DNA from: Methylobacter tundripaludum
Lineage (GTDB): Bacteria > Pseudomonadota > Gammaproteobacteria > Methylococcales > Methylomonadaceae
Assembly: GCF_002934365.1 (NCBI RefSeq)
Contig: NZ_PTIY01000003.1
Span: 1-64,000 of the forward strand
Reading direction: 5' to 3'
Length of the DNA stretch: 64,000 bases
Shown: piece after piece, positions 26,389 to 36,459 of the stretch
How positions within the stretch are numbered: position 1 is the stretch's first letter
Layout: every line of letters starts with the position of its first letter
Translations under genes and position numbers: made by a program
Notes under the pieces: generated by a model
What the model saw: the letters and a program-made list of their open reading frames with translations, nothing else
What the model was told of the DNA's origin: nothing
Databases searched by the model: none

Positions 26389-28245
26389 CTACCGCTTCAC
26401 CGATATATCGGCATCGGCCTGCAAGCTGTTTATCAACGCATTAAACTCAGTCTGCCCGAAAGCCTTGGCAATATTCTTCGTCGCCAGTTCCAGCTGCTTT
26501 TTATCGTCTTCAGTCATTACGCCTTCCTTTACTTTCGACAAACTCACAACCGCTTGTTCTCCGGCGGGTAATTCAGCAATAAAAACAGTGGATTTTCCGC
26601 CCACTGGTTTAGCCGCCCTAAAAATCGCATCACTCAGCACCAATGGCAAACCATCTTTGCTGCGTGTTAAACCCGCCACTGTTTTAACTTGCAGCTTGTT
26701 CTCAGCCGCTACAGCCTGAATAGAATCGCCCGCCTGTAATTTAGCCTTGATCTTTTTAGCTGTTTCAGCAGCCTGCCGCCTGGCTTTATCGGACTGTAAT
26801 ACCGCAACTATCTCCGGCTTAACATCTTTTTGCTCACGCGCAGCCGCCGCTTTGTGTTCCAACAGCCGCAACACAACCAGGCTGTCGGTTCCCAATTCTA
26901 TCGGTGCGCTATTGTTACCATGCAGAACTTCTTCAGTGAAGGCTGCACTCCGAACTTTCTCTTCAGCGGCAATGCTCTCGCCCTTGTCTTTGGTGAATAA
27001 GGCCGATTTCTTAATGGTGACGCCTAAAGCGTCTGCAACTGTTTTCAGGTTGTCGGGATTTTCATAACTCATTTCGGTCAAGGTTTCACCCGCCTCATAA
27101 AAGGCATTTTCCGCTTGGGCTTTCTGATAAGCCTTGGTCACTTCGTTTTTCACTGAATCGAACGGTTTGACTTCTCCCGGCGCCAACTCGGTTACTTTAA
27201 TCAGATGATAACCGAATGCCGACTTAACGGGATTTGAAACTTCACCCAGCTTTAGAGCGCTCGCCGCATCCTCAAATGATTTTTCCATGACGCCGACATT
27301 AAACAGGCCTAAATCCCCGCCTGTTTTAGCGGTTAACTTATCGTCGGAAACTTCCGCCGCAACAGCCGCAAAATCTTTATTAGCCAATTCTTTTTTTGCG
27401 TTCAAGGCTTTTTCCAAAGCCGTTTTCTCGTCGGTTTTGTCATTAATTGCAAACAGGATATGACTGATTTTCCTTCGTTCTGCGGTAGTGTATTGATCTT
27501 TTTGCTCCTCATAATAAGCTTTCAATTTGTCATCAGTTACCGCTATCGTCTTGGCTATATCTTCAAGCGATAATTCTATATATTCTATAGAGACTTGCTC
27601 AGGCGTTTGATAGGCATCCTGATGCTGTTGATAATAGGCTGTGATTTCTTCCTCTGTGGGTTGCTCTGCCGTTTTTTGCACCGCAACAGTGACATAATCT
27701 ACATCACGTTGCTGATTCTGGATTTTGAAAAAACTTTCCACATCATATTTCGTTGCAAAACTGCTATCTATAATGCTGCGCTGAAACTGCTCCATGATCA
27801 GTGCGCTCTTGATCCTGTTTACAAATTCCGCTGAGGACATTTTTTGTAAATTAAGCATTGTTTTATACCGCTTGTCATCAAACTTACCATCTACCTGAAA
27901 ATAAGGCAGCGATTGTATAAATTCGCGCGCGGTATCATCCGTTGTAACCAAGCCTTTGGCATGCACATATTGCAATAAAACTTCATCCTTTATCAGCTTC
28001 TCCAACGCCTGCGCCTTCAAGCTTTGTTCGTCAATGGTCATCCCTTGAAGATTCTGGCTATACTGCTCATAAGCCTTGTTAACATCGCGCTGAAAAAAAT
28101 CCTTATCGCCTACGGAAGCGACAGGTGCTTCTTTTCCGGTATCCAAATAGTTCTGAATCCCCCATAAAGCAAAGGGCACACAAATTACTATCAAAATACC
28201 CCATGCAAAAGCACCTTGTGCTTTTTCTCTAATTTTTGTCAGCAT
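26389..28245 (-). CDS. ppiD: Periplasmic folding chaperone / peptidyl-prolyl isomerase PpiD
   Basis: 618 residues. N-terminal cytoplasmic segment and one TM (MLTKIREKAQGAFAWGILIVICVPFALWGI), SurA-N-like region (about 35-170), a parvulin rotamase domain (about 255-360: ERRKISHILFAINDK, AKTGGDLGLFNVGVMEKSFE, VKSAFGYHLIKVTELAPGEV) and a long C-terminal part. The start and total length match PpiD. It assists folding of outer-membrane and exported proteins near the Sec translocon. It follows the tRNA-Asp terminator in the conserved gammaproteobacterial order lon, hupB, ppiD. Confidence 0.95.
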   Translation of the reverse strand: MLTKIREKAQGAFAWGILIVICVPFALWGIQNYLDTGKEAPVASVGDKDFFQRDVNKAYEQYSQNLQGMTIDEQSLKAQALEKLIKDEVLLQYVHAKGLVTTDDTAREFIQSLPYFQVDGKFDDKRYKTMLNLQKMSSAEFVNRIKSALIMEQFQRSIIDSSFATKYDVESFFKIQNQQRDVDYVTVAVQKTAEQPTEEEITAYYQQHQDAYQTPEQVSIEYIELSLEDIAKTIAVTDDKLKAYYEEQKDQYTTAERRKISHILFAINDKTDEKTALEKALNAKKELANKDFAAVAAEVSDDKLTAKTGGDLGLFNVGVMEKSFEDAASALKLGEVSNPVKSAFGYHLIKVTELAPGEVKPFDSVKNEVTKAYQKAQAENAFYEAGETLTEMSYENPDNLKTVADALGVTIKKSALFTKDKGESIAAEEKVRSAAFTEEVLHGNNSAPIELGTDSLVVLRLLEHKAAAAREQKDVKPEIVAVLQSDKARRQAAETAKKIKAKLQAGDSIQAVAAENKLQVKTVAGLTRSKDGLPLVLSDAIFRAAKPVGGKSTVFIAELPAGEQAVVSLSKVKEGVMTEDDKKQLELATKNIAKAFGQTEFNALINSLQADADISVKR

Positions 28246-28281
28246 ATGCTCTGTCCTAAAGAAACAACTTAATTTTAATCA

Positions 28282-28319
28282 AAAAAAAAGCCCCGAACCA
28301 ATCGATCCGGGGCTTTTTT
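28282..28319 (-). terminator. Rho-independent terminator after tRNA-Asp
   Basis: Stem GCCCCG (28290-28295) with CGGGGC (28308-28313) and a T-run on the minus strand (A-run at 28281-28289). It ends the hupB, tRNA-Val, tRNA-Asp transcript; ppiD begins 37 bp further. Confidence 0.92.
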
Positions 28320-28324
28320 GATTT

Positions 28325-28401
28325 TGGCGGAGTGGACGGGGCTCGAACCCGCGACCACCGGCGTGACAGGCCGGTATTCTAACCAACTGAACTACCACTC
28401 C
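28325..28401 (-). tRNA. tRNA-Asp (anticodon GTC)
   Basis: Minus strand begins GGAGTGGTAGTTCAGTTGG, has the anticodon arm CCGGCCTGTCACGCCGG with GTC, the T arm GCGGGTTCGAGCCCCGT, and ends ...CCACTCCGCCA with an encoded CCA. Acceptor stem GGAGTGG pairs with CCACTCC. Confidence 0.98.
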
Positions 28402-28407
28402 AAAGTC

Positions 28408-28483
28408 TGGTGGGTGCTGAGGGGTTCGAACCCCCGACCCTCGCCTTGTAAGGGCGATGCTCTCCCAGCTGAGCTAAGCACCC
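28408..28483 (-). tRNA. tRNA-Val (anticodon TAC)
   Basis: Minus strand begins GGGTGCTTAGCTCAGCTGG, anticodon arm CGCCCTTACAAGGCG with TAC, T arm GGGGGTTCGAACCCCTC, ending AGCACCCACCA. Only 6 bp from tRNA-Asp and 13 bp after hupB. Confidence 0.98.
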
Positions 28484-28496
28484 GACTAAAGAAATC

Positions 28497-28769
28497 CTAG
28501 TTTACAGCATCTTTTAAAGATTTACCAGCTTTAAATGAAGGAATTTTTGCAGCCTTAATAGTAATCTCAGCCCCAGTCTGTGGATTACGTCCTTTGCGCT
28601 CCGCTCTTTCTTTTACAGCGTATGTTCCAAATCCAACTAAAGCAACTGAATCACCGTTGCTTAAGGCTTTTGTAACTGCACCAATAAAGCCATCTAATGC
28701 ACGACCCGCATCCGCTTTAGTTAATTCAGCAGATTCTGCTATAGCGTCAATAAGTTCCGATTTATTCAT
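28497..28769 (-). CDS. hupB: DNA-binding protein HU
   Basis: 90 residues, HU/IHF family: [41 protein letters not shown] (the DNA-gripping arm with RxPxxG) and ...[15 protein letters not shown]. The HU-type Asn-Pro in the arm, rather than IHF features, and the location after lon support HU-beta. It bends and compacts DNA. AAGGGGGAATA precedes the ATG. It has its own promoter (28868-28897) and probably reads into the two tRNAs. Confidence 0.97.
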   Translation of the reverse strand: MNKSELIDAIAESAELTKADAGRALDGFIGAVTKALSNGDSVALVGFGTYAVKERAERKGRNPQTGAEITIKAAKIPSFKAGKSLKDAVN

Positions 28770-28867
28770 TATTCCCCCTTAGGAAGTCATTTTTTAAAGT
28801 TATATTCTAAAAGCTCAGCGTGATAATTCTTGATGCCCCATCCTCGGCAGCACAAAAAACACCGGTA

Positions 28868-28897
28868 TTTATAACAACTGGGCTTGCGCAGTGTCAA
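28868..28897 (-). promoter_or_regulatory. Sigma-70 promoter for hupB
   Basis: TTGACA (28892-28897 on the minus strand), 18-bp spacer, TATAAA (28868-28873). A perfect -35 and near-perfect -10, about 100 bp before the hupB ATG. Confidence 0.8.
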
Positions 28898-28963
28898 GCA
28901 TTACCACCCCGGAAGCCCTGATTTTTGCGGTTTTGCCAATTCCTTAACAAAACTTAGCATTAG

Positions 28964-31396
28964 TCAATGTGCTGTTAAACCCTGTTTTATTATTTTAACT
29001 GCGTCAGCTTCATTTTTTCCTTGCTCTTCCGCTTCTATCTTTTCAACAGGCATGGGCATATATTGCAAAGCGACTTCCAATACCTCGTCAATCCAATGGA
29101 CGGGTTTGATCTTAAGATTTTGCTTGATATTTTCCGGTATCTCTGCCAAATCTTTTTCATTCTCAGCTGGAATCAAAACTGTTGTTATCCCTCCGCGGTG
29201 AGCCGCCAGGAGTTTTTCTTTCAATCCCCCGATAGGCAACACCTCTCCTCGCAAGGTAATTTCACCTGTCATAGCTACACAGGCGCGAACAGGTATTTTG
29301 GTCAAAGCTGAGATGATAGCGGTACACATACCCACCCCGGCACTCGGACCATCTTTGGGAGTCGCGCCTTCCGGCACATGGATATGTATATCATTTTTCT
29401 GAAACAGCTCATTATCAATACCCAGGATTTCCGACCGGCTCCTGACCACCGTCATCGCGGCTTCAATTGACTCCTTCATGACATCACCGAGCTTACCGGT
29501 TGCCGAATGCTTGCCTTTTCCCGGAATTACCGCTGTCTCAATAGTCAGCAATTCGCCCCCTACTTCGGTCCAGGCCAAACCGGTCACTTGTCCAATCTGA
29601 TCTTTCTCTTCAGCCAAACCGTAATGAAAACGCCTAACCCCTAGATATTTATCCAAATTTCCCGAATTAACCACGACTTTGCTTTTTCTTGGCTTTAACA
29701 GCAAATCCTTAACCACTTTACGGCAAATTTTCGAGATTTCACGCTCAAGACTCCGCACCCCCGCTTCCCGAGAGTAATAACGGATCATATCCCTGACAGC
29801 CTCTTCCGTGATCTGAATGTCCCGATCCTTAAGACCGTTATTATTAACTTGCTTCGGGATCAAATACCGGATTGCGATATTGATTTTTTCGTCTTCCGTA
29901 TAACCGGCAATGCGTATAACTTCCATTCTGTCCAGCAGCGCCGGAGGTATATTCATAGTATTGGCAGTCGCAACAAACATCACATCCGACAAATCGAAAT
30001 CCACTTCCAGATAATGATCTGAAAAAGTGTGATTCTGCTCGGGATCCAGCACCTCTAATAAAGCCGACGCCGGATCTCCCCGAAAATCGGCCGCCATTTT
30101 ATCGATTTCATCGAGCAAAAACATAGGGTTCCGCGTTTTCACTTTGGCCAGATTCTGCAAAATTTTACCCGGCATAGAACCTATATAAGTTCGACGATGC
30201 CCGCGGATTTCAGCCTCATCGCGCACGCCGCCCAGAGCCATACGCACATATTTGCGATTGGTTGCCCTGGCAATGGACTCACCCAACGAGGTTTTACCTA
30301 CACCCGGAGGTCCCACCAAACACAAAATAGGCCCTTTGAGCTGCCTCACCCGTTGCTGAACGGCAAGATATTCAAGAATACGCTCTTTAACCTTCTCCAA
30401 CCCGTAATGCTCGGCCTCCAAAACCTGCTCGGCAAGCTTTAAATCATGACGTACTTTGGTTTTTTTCTTCCAGGGTACATTGACCATCCAGTCAATATAA
30501 TTGCGCACCACGGTTGCCTCGGCTGACATAGGCGACATCTGCTTAAGCTTGTTAAGCTCTGCATCCGCTTTTGCCCGGGCTTCTTTAGACATACCGGCGC
30601 TCTCAATTTTCTTCGCCAGCTCTTCAATTTCATTGGGTACATCATCCATGTCCCCCAATTCTTTTTGAATCGCCTTCATCTGTTCATTCAGATAGTATTC
30701 CCTTTGGTTCTTCTCCATTTGCTGCTTAACGCGCACCCGGATTCTTTTCTCCATCTCCAGAAGGTCAACCTCCCCTTCCATTAAGGTCATTAAATCTTCC
30801 AACCGCTTTTCAATGTCTGCTGTTTCAAGAATAGCCTGCTTTTCATTAACCTTTAAAGTCATATGAGCCGCCATCGTATCGGCAAGACGGCTTGGATCGT
30901 CAATACCGGACAATGAATTCAAGACTTCCGGCGGAATCTTATTATTCAGCTTAACGTATTGATCGAACGAATTAATCACCGTCCGCTGTAACACATCCTG
31001 CTCTTGCTCAGTGAGTTTTAAAATATCGTGAATTTCCGTCACCTCGGCAGAAAAATAATCCCCCGTTTCTTTGTAACGCAACACTTTGCTGCGCTGAATC
31101 CCTTCAACCAAAACCTTGACAGTTCCATCAGGTAATTTCAGCATCTGTAAGATATTAGCCAGGGTGCCGATCTCATAAAGATCAGCAATATCCGGCTCAT
31201 CGACTTCAGCCTCTTTTTGCGCGACCAATAAAATCTGTTTATTGTCTTTCATGGCGGCATCTAAAGCATCAATCGACCTTTCCCTACCGACAAACAAGGG
31301 AATGACCATATGCGGATAAACGACCACATCTCTGAGCGGCAAAACCGGAATCAGTACATTTATTTGTTGTAACTCTGTCATTTTGTGCGTTTCCAT
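28964..31396 (-). CDS. lon: ATP-dependent protease Lon
   Basis: 810 residues. N-terminal substrate-binding LON domain (about 12-205: [21 protein letters not shown]), coiled-coil region, AAA+ domain with Walker [14 protein letters not shown], Walker [11 protein letters not shown], and C-terminal serine protease with the Ser in [15 protein letters not shown] and the Lys in [14 protein letters not shown]. Degrades misfolded and some regulatory proteins. AAGG eight bases before the ATG at 31396 supports that start; a second ATG five codons later has weaker support. Preceded by a good heat-shock promoter. Confidence 0.98.
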   Translation of the reverse strand: METHKMTELQQINVLIPVLPLRDVVVYPHMVIPLFVGRERSIDALDAAMKDNKQILLVAQKEAEVDEPDIADLYEIGTLANILQMLKLPDGTVKVLVEGIQRSKVLRYKETGDYFSAEVTEIHDILKLTEQEQDVLQRTVINSFDQYVKLNNKIPPEVLNSLSGIDDPSRLADTMAAHMTLKVNEKQAILETADIEKRLEDLMTLMEGEVDLLEMEKRIRVRVKQQMEKNQREYYLNEQMKAIQKELGDMDDVPNEIEELAKKIESAGMSKEARAKADAELNKLKQMSPMSAEATVVRNYIDWMVNVPWKKKTKVRHDLKLAEQVLEAEHYGLEKVKERILEYLAVQQRVRQLKGPILCLVGPPGVGKTSLGESIARATNRKYVRMALGGVRDEAEIRGHRRTYIGSMPGKILQNLAKVKTRNPMFLLDEIDKMAADFRGDPASALLEVLDPEQNHTFSDHYLEVDFDLSDVMFVATANTMNIPPALLDRMEVIRIAGYTEDEKINIAIRYLIPKQVNNNGLKDRDIQITEEAVRDMIRYYSREAGVRSLEREISKICRKVVKDLLLKPRKSKVVVNSGNLDKYLGVRRFHYGLAEEKDQIGQVTGLAWTEVGGELLTIETAVIPGKGKHSATGKLGDVMKESIEAAMTVVRSRSEILGIDNELFQKNDIHIHVPEGATPKDGPSAGVGMCTAIISALTKIPVRACVAMTGEITLRGEVLPIGGLKEKLLAAHRGGITTVLIPAENEKDLAEIPENIKQNLKIKPVHWIDEVLEVALQYMPMPVEKIEAEEQGKNEADAVKIIKQGLTAH

Positions 31397-31434
31397 AAAT
31401 GGAACCTTACCAATTTTTCTTAGAAAGAGAAATT

Positions 31435-31460
31435 ATGGGGATGTTAATTTAAATAGCAAG
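31435..31460 (-). promoter_or_regulatory. Sigma-32 (heat shock) promoter for lon
   Basis: Minus strand CTTGCT (31455-31460), 14-bp spacer, CCCCAT (31435-31440) followed by AATTT. Consensus is CTTGAA-N13-17-CCCCATNT; only one base of the -35 box differs. About 40 bp before the lon ATG. Heat induction of lon in E. coli is established; this copy is inferred. Confidence 0.8.
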
Positions 31461-31503
31461 CTTGCCGGCTCAAAATAGTATTTTTTAAACTATCTACTGC
31501 ATA

Positions 31504-31538
31504 AAAAAAGGGAGCTTTAAAATAAAGACTCCCTTTTT
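31504..31538. terminator. Rho-independent terminator after clpX
   Basis: AAAAGGGAG and CTCCCTTTTT arms around a 17-bp AT-rich loop containing a smaller CTTTA/TAAAG pairing; T-run on the minus-strand exit. It ends the tig-clpP-clpX unit before lon. Confidence 0.9.
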
Positions 31539-31559
31539 ATCAACCGGCAAAAATTTCTT

Positions 31560-32834
31560 TTAAGATTCGGCAGAAGCTTTTTTCTTTTCGGCTTCATAAA
31601 CCAGAATAGGTTCCGATTCACCTAAAATGACACTGCCATCGACAACAACCTTGCAAATATTATCCGCAGACGGCAACTCATACATGGTGTTCAACAGGAC
31701 ATTTTCAACAATCGTCCTTAATCCTCTCGCGCCGGTTTTTCTTTCCATGGCTTTACGGGCGATTGCAACCAAGGAATCATCGCGAAACTCCAGCTCGGCG
31801 CCTTCCATCTCAAATAAGTGCTTGTATTGTTTGATTAGTGCATTTTTGGGCTCAGTTAGTATCTGCACTAAAGCTTTCTCGTCCAGTTCCTCTAATGTAG
31901 CAACAACCGGCAGACGGCCAACGAATTCAGGAATCAAACCATATTTAATCAGATCCTCAGCTTCGACTTCGGCAAACAGCTGACCAATATTTTTAGACTC
32001 GTCTTTGGTCTTTATTTCGGCTGCGAAACCAATCCCGCCTTTCTCGGAACGATCCTTAATAACCCGATCCAAACCGGCAAAAGCGCCTCCGACTATAAAC
32101 AGGATATTAGCCGTATTAACTTGCAAAAACTCCTGTTGCGGGTGCTTGCGTCCACCTTGAGGCGGAACCGAAGCGATGGTGCCTTCAATCAGCTTCAACA
32201 AAGCCTGCTGCACACCCTCGCCTGAAACATCGCGGGTAATCGACGGATTATCGGATTTTCTGGAAATCTTATCGATCTCATCGATATAAACGATGCCGGT
32301 TTCCGCTTTTTCTACATCATAATCACATTTCTGTAGAATCTTCTGAATAATGTTTTCTACGTCCTCACCTACATAACCGGCTTCTGTCAACGTAGTTGCA
32401 TCGGCGATAGTAAACGGCACGTCCAGTAAACGCGCCAAGGTCTCAGCCAGCAAGGTTTTCCCTGAACCGGTAGGCCCAATCAACAAAATATTACTTTTTG
32501 CTAATTCAACCGCATCTTTTTTAGACTTACTGCGCAGCCGCTTATAATGATTATAAACAGCCACCGCCAAAATCTTTTTCGCATTTTCCTGACCGATAAC
32601 GTAATTATCAAGTTCTTCTTTTATCTCTTTCGGCTTGGGCAATTCACCGCCGCTAAAAGAAGATGAATCATCCTGTAATTCGTCTTTGATAATATCATTA
32701 CAAAGATCCACACATTCATCACAGACATAAACTGACGGCCCTGCAATAAGCTTTCTGACCTCATGCTGACTTTTACCGCAAAAAGAACAATAAAGCAGTT
32801 TATCGTCGTCTTTGCTGTTTTTGTCATTACTCAT
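31560..32834 (-). CDS. clpX: ATP-dependent Clp protease ATP-binding subunit ClpX
   Basis: 424 residues. N-terminal zinc-binding domain with Cys16, Cys19, Cys38 and Cys41 ([18 protein letters not shown]); AAA+ domain with Walker A GPTGSGKT (120-127) and Walker [16 protein letters not shown] pore-loop region; and the IGF ClpP-docking loop within GGIGFAAE. It unfolds tagged substrates and feeds ClpP. 87 bp from clpP; a shared transcript is likely. Confidence 0.98.
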   Translation of the reverse strand: MSNDKNSKDDDKLLYCSFCGKSQHEVRKLIAGPSVYVCDECVDLCNDIIKDELQDDSSSFSGGELPKPKEIKEELDNYVIGQENAKKILAVAVYNHYKRLRSKSKKDAVELAKSNILLIGPTGSGKTLLAETLARLLDVPFTIADATTLTEAGYVGEDVENIIQKILQKCDYDVEKAETGIVYIDEIDKISRKSDNPSITRDVSGEGVQQALLKLIEGTIASVPPQGGRKHPQQEFLQVNTANILFIVGGAFAGLDRVIKDRSEKGGIGFAAEIKTKDESKNIGQLFAEVEAEDLIKYGLIPEFVGRLPVVATLEELDEKALVQILTEPKNALIKQYKHLFEMEGAELEFRDDSLVAIARKAMERKTGARGLRTIVENVLLNTMYELPSADNICKVVVDGSVILGESEPILVYEAEKKKASAES

Positions 32835-32921
32835 AAATTAGGCTCCCGCAAACATCCGGAGATGATGTTTTTATTTTCGATAGGGCGAAGAATAGATCGA
32901 AATACAAAAAAATTCCAACCA

Positions 32922-33569
32922 TTATTTATTCGCAATCGCTGCTCGGCTCGACAATACTTGATCAATCAGACCGTAACTAACCGCATCGTTTGCACTCAAG
33001 AAGTTGTCTCTGTCAGTATCTTGCTGAACCTTTTCTATCGGTTGCCCAGTATGATCAGAAAGAATTTTATTCAGCTTTTCCCTGATCGACAGGATTTCTC
33101 TGGCATGAATATCAATATCCGAAGCTTGGCCCTGAAAGCCACCCAATGGCTGATGAATCATCATTCTGGAGTGAGGCAAGCAATAACGTTTGCCTTTGGC
33201 TCCGCCAGTCAACAGCAAGGCCCCCATACTTGCGGCTTGGCCGATACACATGGTGCTGACATCGGGCTTAATGAACTGCATGGTGTCATAGATCGACATA
33301 CCCGCCGTCACCGAACCGCCTGGCGAATTAATATATAAATGAATATCCTTATCGGGGTTTTCCGATTCCAGAAAAAGCAACTGGGCAACAACCAGATTAG
33401 CCATGTAATCTTCAACCTGCCCTACCAGAAAGATCACCCGCTCTTTTAATAATCTCGAATAAATATCGAAAGAACGCTCGCCCCGAGCAGTTTGCTCGAT
33501 AACGATAGGAACCAAGCCACCCGCTGCCTCTGGAGCCATCATTTGATTTCTTATGTACTGGTTATACAT
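32922..33569 (-). CDS. clpP: ATP-dependent Clp protease proteolytic subunit
   Basis: 215 residues. Catalytic triad positions by alignment with E. coli: Ser114 ([11 protein letters not shown]), His139 ([11 protein letters not shown]), Asp188 (DTDRDNF). N-terminal axial loop and [20 protein letters not shown] present. It follows tig with only 9 bp between, so it is likely co-transcribed with trigger factor. Confidence 0.98.
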   Translation of the reverse strand: MYNQYIRNQMMAPEAAGGLVPIVIEQTARGERSFDIYSRLLKERVIFLVGQVEDYMANLVVAQLLFLESENPDKDIHLYINSPGGSVTAGMSIYDTMQFIKPDVSTMCIGQAASMGALLLTGGAKGKRYCLPHSRMMIHQPLGGFQGQASDIDIHAREILSIREKLNKILSDHTGQPIEKVQQDTDRDNFLSANDAVSYGLIDQVLSSRAAIANK

Positions 33570-33578
33570 TTAAACCCC

Positions 33579-34874
33579 TTACCCTTGCTTGTTCATAGCA
33601 TCGCTAAAACTTATAGTCTCGTCAGTCACTTTTGCTTGAGCAACCAGCCAGTCAATGGTCTGATTTTCCAAAACCATCTGCCGCACATCGTTCAAGCGGT
33701 TTTCATCGGAATAATACCATTCAACCACGTCTTTGGGACGCTCATAGCTTTTCGCCATGTCTTCAATAGTAGAGCGTACCTTATTGTCGTCCACCTTAAT
33801 ACCATTTTCATGAATAATTTCACTTAAGATCAAACCCAACGCAACACGACGTTTTGCCTGTTCTTCAAAAGCATCTCTGGGCAACTTCAAATCTTCCAGC
33901 TTCATTTTCTGTCTTTTGGCGGTTTCGATGTATGGCTTCATCATACTTTCGACTTCCTGGTCAACCAGTGTATTTGGAACACTGATCTGAATCTTTTCAG
34001 CTAACGCATTCATCACTGCGTTTTTCAGCTTGTTGCGCAACGCCTGCTCAAGCTCATTTTCCAGATTGCTTTTGATATCTTCACGGAAAGCATCCACTGA
34101 ACCATCAATACCATACGCTTTAATAAAAGCATCATCGATTTCAGGCAGCACAGGCTCTTCAACACTAATCACTTCAACTTCAAACTCAGCCACTTTACCG
34201 GCCAATTTTTCATTGCCATATTCTTCAGGAAAAGACACCTCAAAGGTTTTCTTCTCACCAACGCTGAGACCAACCAGATTTTCTTCAAACCCCGGAATCA
34301 TTTGTTTCGCGCCGATTTCAACTGAATAATTTTCTACCTTTCCATCGGTAAAGTTCTCACCCTCGGAAACGCCGGAAAAACTAATCGTCACGCGATCAGG
34401 TTCCTGGGATGCGCGCTCGACCGTAGCCCAGCTTTTCTTTTGCGCTCTTAGTTTCTCAATCATGCCGTCCACATCGACATCTTGAACGGTCGCAACAGGA
34501 CGCACCACTTCAATTTGATCAATGCCTTCCAGTGAGATTTCAGGGTAAACTTCAAACTCGGCAGTATATTTGAAACCATCAGATTCATCTGATGACTGAA
34601 TATGCGGATAACCTGCAGGTCTTAAATCCTGTTCCTTTAATGCTTCAAAATAAGTAGTCTCAACCAGATCTCCAGCTATTTCACCACGAACCCGGTCTCC
34701 ATACATTTTCTTGATAACATGCTGGGGCGCTTTACCCGGCCGAAAGCCATCAATTTTAACTTCGCGCGCTAACGATTTTAAACGTGCCGCCATTTTTTCC
34801 TGAACAACTTCCTCAGGCACGCTAACAGTCATTTTTCTGCTTAATTCTGATGTCTTTTCGACAGAAACTTGCAT
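33579..34874 (-). CDS. tig: Trigger factor
   Basis: 431 residues. Ribosome-binding N-terminal domain containing the signature VKIDGFRPGKAP (about 40-52), FKBP-type isomerase domain (about 150-245: PDRVTISFSG, GFEENLVGLSVGEKKTFEV) and helical C-terminal chaperone domain. It cradles nascent chains at the tunnel exit. Start and length agree with the family. Located just after tRNA-Leu on the same strand. Confidence 0.97.
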   Translation of the reverse strand: MQVSVEKTSELSRKMTVSVPEEVVQEKMAARLKSLAREVKIDGFRPGKAPQHVIKKMYGDRVRGEIAGDLVETTYFEALKEQDLRPAGYPHIQSSDESDGFKYTAEFEVYPEISLEGIDQIEVVRPVATVQDVDVDGMIEKLRAQKKSWATVERASQEPDRVTISFSGVSEGENFTDGKVENYSVEIGAKQMIPGFEENLVGLSVGEKKTFEVSFPEEYGNEKLAGKVAEFEVEVISVEEPVLPEIDDAFIKAYGIDGSVDAFREDIKSNLENELEQALRNKLKNAVMNALAEKIQISVPNTLVDQEVESMMKPYIETAKRQKMKLEDLKLPRDAFEEQAKRRVALGLILSEIIHENGIKVDDNKVRSTIEDMAKSYERPKDVVEWYYSDENRLNDVRQMVLENQTIDWLVAQAKVTDETISFSDAMNKQG

Positions 34875-34979
34875 TTCTTTACCTCAATTAAATTTAAAAT
34901 AAGATTTTTTATAGAATACCGGTAGACGGCTTAAAAGAACTGAAAAGTTAGCGATGAGGGCTGACTCTTATGAATTGGG

Positions 34980-35064
34980 TGGTGCGAATGGAGAGACTCG
35001 AACTCTCACAGGATAACCTACTGGAACCTAAATCCAGCGCGTCTACCAGTTCCGCCACATTCGC
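34980..35064 (-). tRNA. tRNA-Leu (anticodon TAG)
   Basis: 85 nt. Minus strand GCGAATGTGGCGGAACTGGT, anticodon arm CTGGATTTAGGTTCCAG with TAG, long variable arm, T arm GAGAGTTCGAGTCTCTC, and CATTCGCACCA end. Acceptor GCGAATG pairs with CATTCGC. Confidence 0.98.
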
Positions 35065-35082
35065 ACTTTAAATGAACTTGTA

Positions 35083-35112
35083 ATTGTACCTGGAATCATC
35101 CGAAGACGACAA
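35083..35112 (-). promoter_or_regulatory. Sigma-70 promoter for tRNA-Leu
   Basis: Minus strand TTGTCG (35107-35112), 18-bp spacer, TACAAT (35083-35088), with the tRNA 5' end 19 bp downstream of the -10 box. It may also supply the tig-clpP-clpX genes. Confidence 0.65.
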
Positions 35113-35271
35113 GCTATAAATTAAAGCATTTATTCTACATAACCGTTCGTCGCTCAAAGAAATACCCCATTTCTCACAGTTCCATCCTAAAATTACGATT
35201 CTATCGTTGCATATTCCCCATATAGATGTAGTATTAGCCTGATGCCAATTCAATGTATTAGGGGGTACGAC

Positions 35272-35523
35272 ATGAACATTACACCAACGACCAGCGCAAT
35301 GAATCTACTCAACACAGCCCAGCATAAATCAGCGGATGCCGCCCAAGTAATCGCTAAATTGCCCATACAAAACGATGAAGTCGGCAGTCCAGAGTTCAAT
35401 TCCGGCGATATTATCAAACCGGTACTCAGCTTAAAAGAAGCCGAACTGGAAACCTCCGCCGCAGTTAAATTACTCGAAGCCGATAAAAAAACACTTGGAT
35501 CCCTACTGGATATCAAAAGTTAA
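35272..35523 (+). CDS. Small protein with flagellar rod/hook-like C-terminus
   Basis: 83 residues (MNITPTTSAMNLLNTAQHKS...). A GGGGG-TACGAC-ATG arrangement picks 35272 over an in-frame ATG 30 bp earlier. The last 40 residues, with GSPEFNSGDIIKPVLSLKEA and ...VKLLEADKKTLGSLLDIKS, follow the pattern of the C-terminal helix of flagellar rod and hook proteins (D/N-V/I-x-x-x-x-x-L-x-x-A-E pattern), so it may be a small axial-like component or merely a coiled-coil helix. I do not recognise a named family. It converges with the radical SAM gene, 8 bp apart. Confidence 0.7.
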   Translation: MNITPTTSAMNLLNTAQHKSADAAQVIAKLPIQNDEVGSPEFNSGDIIKPVLSLKEAELETSAAVKLLEADKKTLGSLLDIKS

Positions 35524-35531
35524 CACATCGC

Positions 35532-36386
35532 TCAGCCAGACACTAAGACCTCAAAACCAAAAAGCCTGATTTCATCAGCAAAAGCATTCAACACCGCTAC
35601 CGACAACTTCTCCAGCCGACTGGATTCAGGCTGGAGAGACGGCCTTGCTATCGTATACAACATCACCCCCTTCAGCACACAACCCTTTGCTTTAATCTCC
35701 TTAAGCAAATCCAGGTATGCGTTTTTTTCCTTTAAGGACAAGCCTTGTTTATCGTAATCGAGTAAACAGGTTTGCAGCTTGGTCGGACAAAGCCTTGCCG
35801 AAAGCAACAGATTTTCCACGCTCGCCTGACAGCTCTGTCCGGTATTATTGATTAAAGCCCGGCCCTCTTCCGTGGCGCTATCCAACTTGAACCATACTTC
35901 GCCGCCATATTCCTTTAACTTTTTCAGGCCCGCCTGGACGCAGGGCCGATGCACCAAACTGCCATTGGTAATCAGCACAAAATTACACTGCGGCAAAATC
36001 CCGGCCTCTGCTGCCACCTCGCCAATCAAAGCTACGGCCTTATCGAAATCCTTTAGACTGGTCGGTTCGCCATTGCCGGAAATAGCAACATCCTTAATTA
36101 CCCGTTTATCTTCATCGACCTGGAAACGCTGATAAAAATTGCCGTTGAGAACATCATCAAGAAAAAATCTCAACTCTTGCCCCAGCAATTGAAAATCCAT
36201 ATCCGGCGCCGCGCCCACTTTAAGATTGGGAACCTGGCAATAAATGCAACGCCAGTTACAGGCATTGTTAGGATTAAAATTGATGCCGATCGACAAGCCG
36301 CCCGCCCGCCTGGAAAACACCGGATACACATATTTCAACCCGGCAACATCCCGATTATGATTGTTTACTGTTAATGTCGAAGCCAT
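35532..36386 (-). CDS. Radical SAM protein of unknown function
   Basis: 284 residues. The cluster motif is CNWRCIYC (Cys43, Cys47, Cys50), a canonical CX3CX2C, and DVAISGNGEPTSLKDF (about 97-112) is the GGE-like SAM-binding region. LKLDSATEEGRALINNT-type sequence follows. The protein resembles radical SAM enzymes of the wyosine/4Fe-4S 'molybdenum cofactor-like' set only in the core. It is divergent from fae with 73 bp between, so shared control with the C1 genes is possible. The substrate is unknown; placement beside the tetrahydromethanopterin genes makes a cofactor-related role an open hypothesis. Confidence 0.85.
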   Translation of the reverse strand: MASTLTVNNHNRDVAGLKYVYPVFSRRAGGLSIGINFNPNNACNWRCIYCQVPNLKVGAAPDMDFQLLGQELRFFLDDVLNGNFYQRFQVDEDKRVIKDVAISGNGEPTSLKDFDKAVALIGEVAAEAGILPQCNFVLITNGSLVHRPCVQAGLKKLKEYGGEVWFKLDSATEEGRALINNTGQSCQASVENLLLSARLCPTKLQTCLLDYDKQGLSLKEKNAYLDLLKEIKAKGCVLKGVMLYTIARPSLQPESSRLEKLSVAVLNAFADEIRLFGFEVLVSG

Positions 36387-36459
36387 GACCCTACTCAGAA
36401 ATAATCCAAATCATGCTATTCTACGATCTTCTCTATTTTTAATTTGGAGTTTTTAAGTC

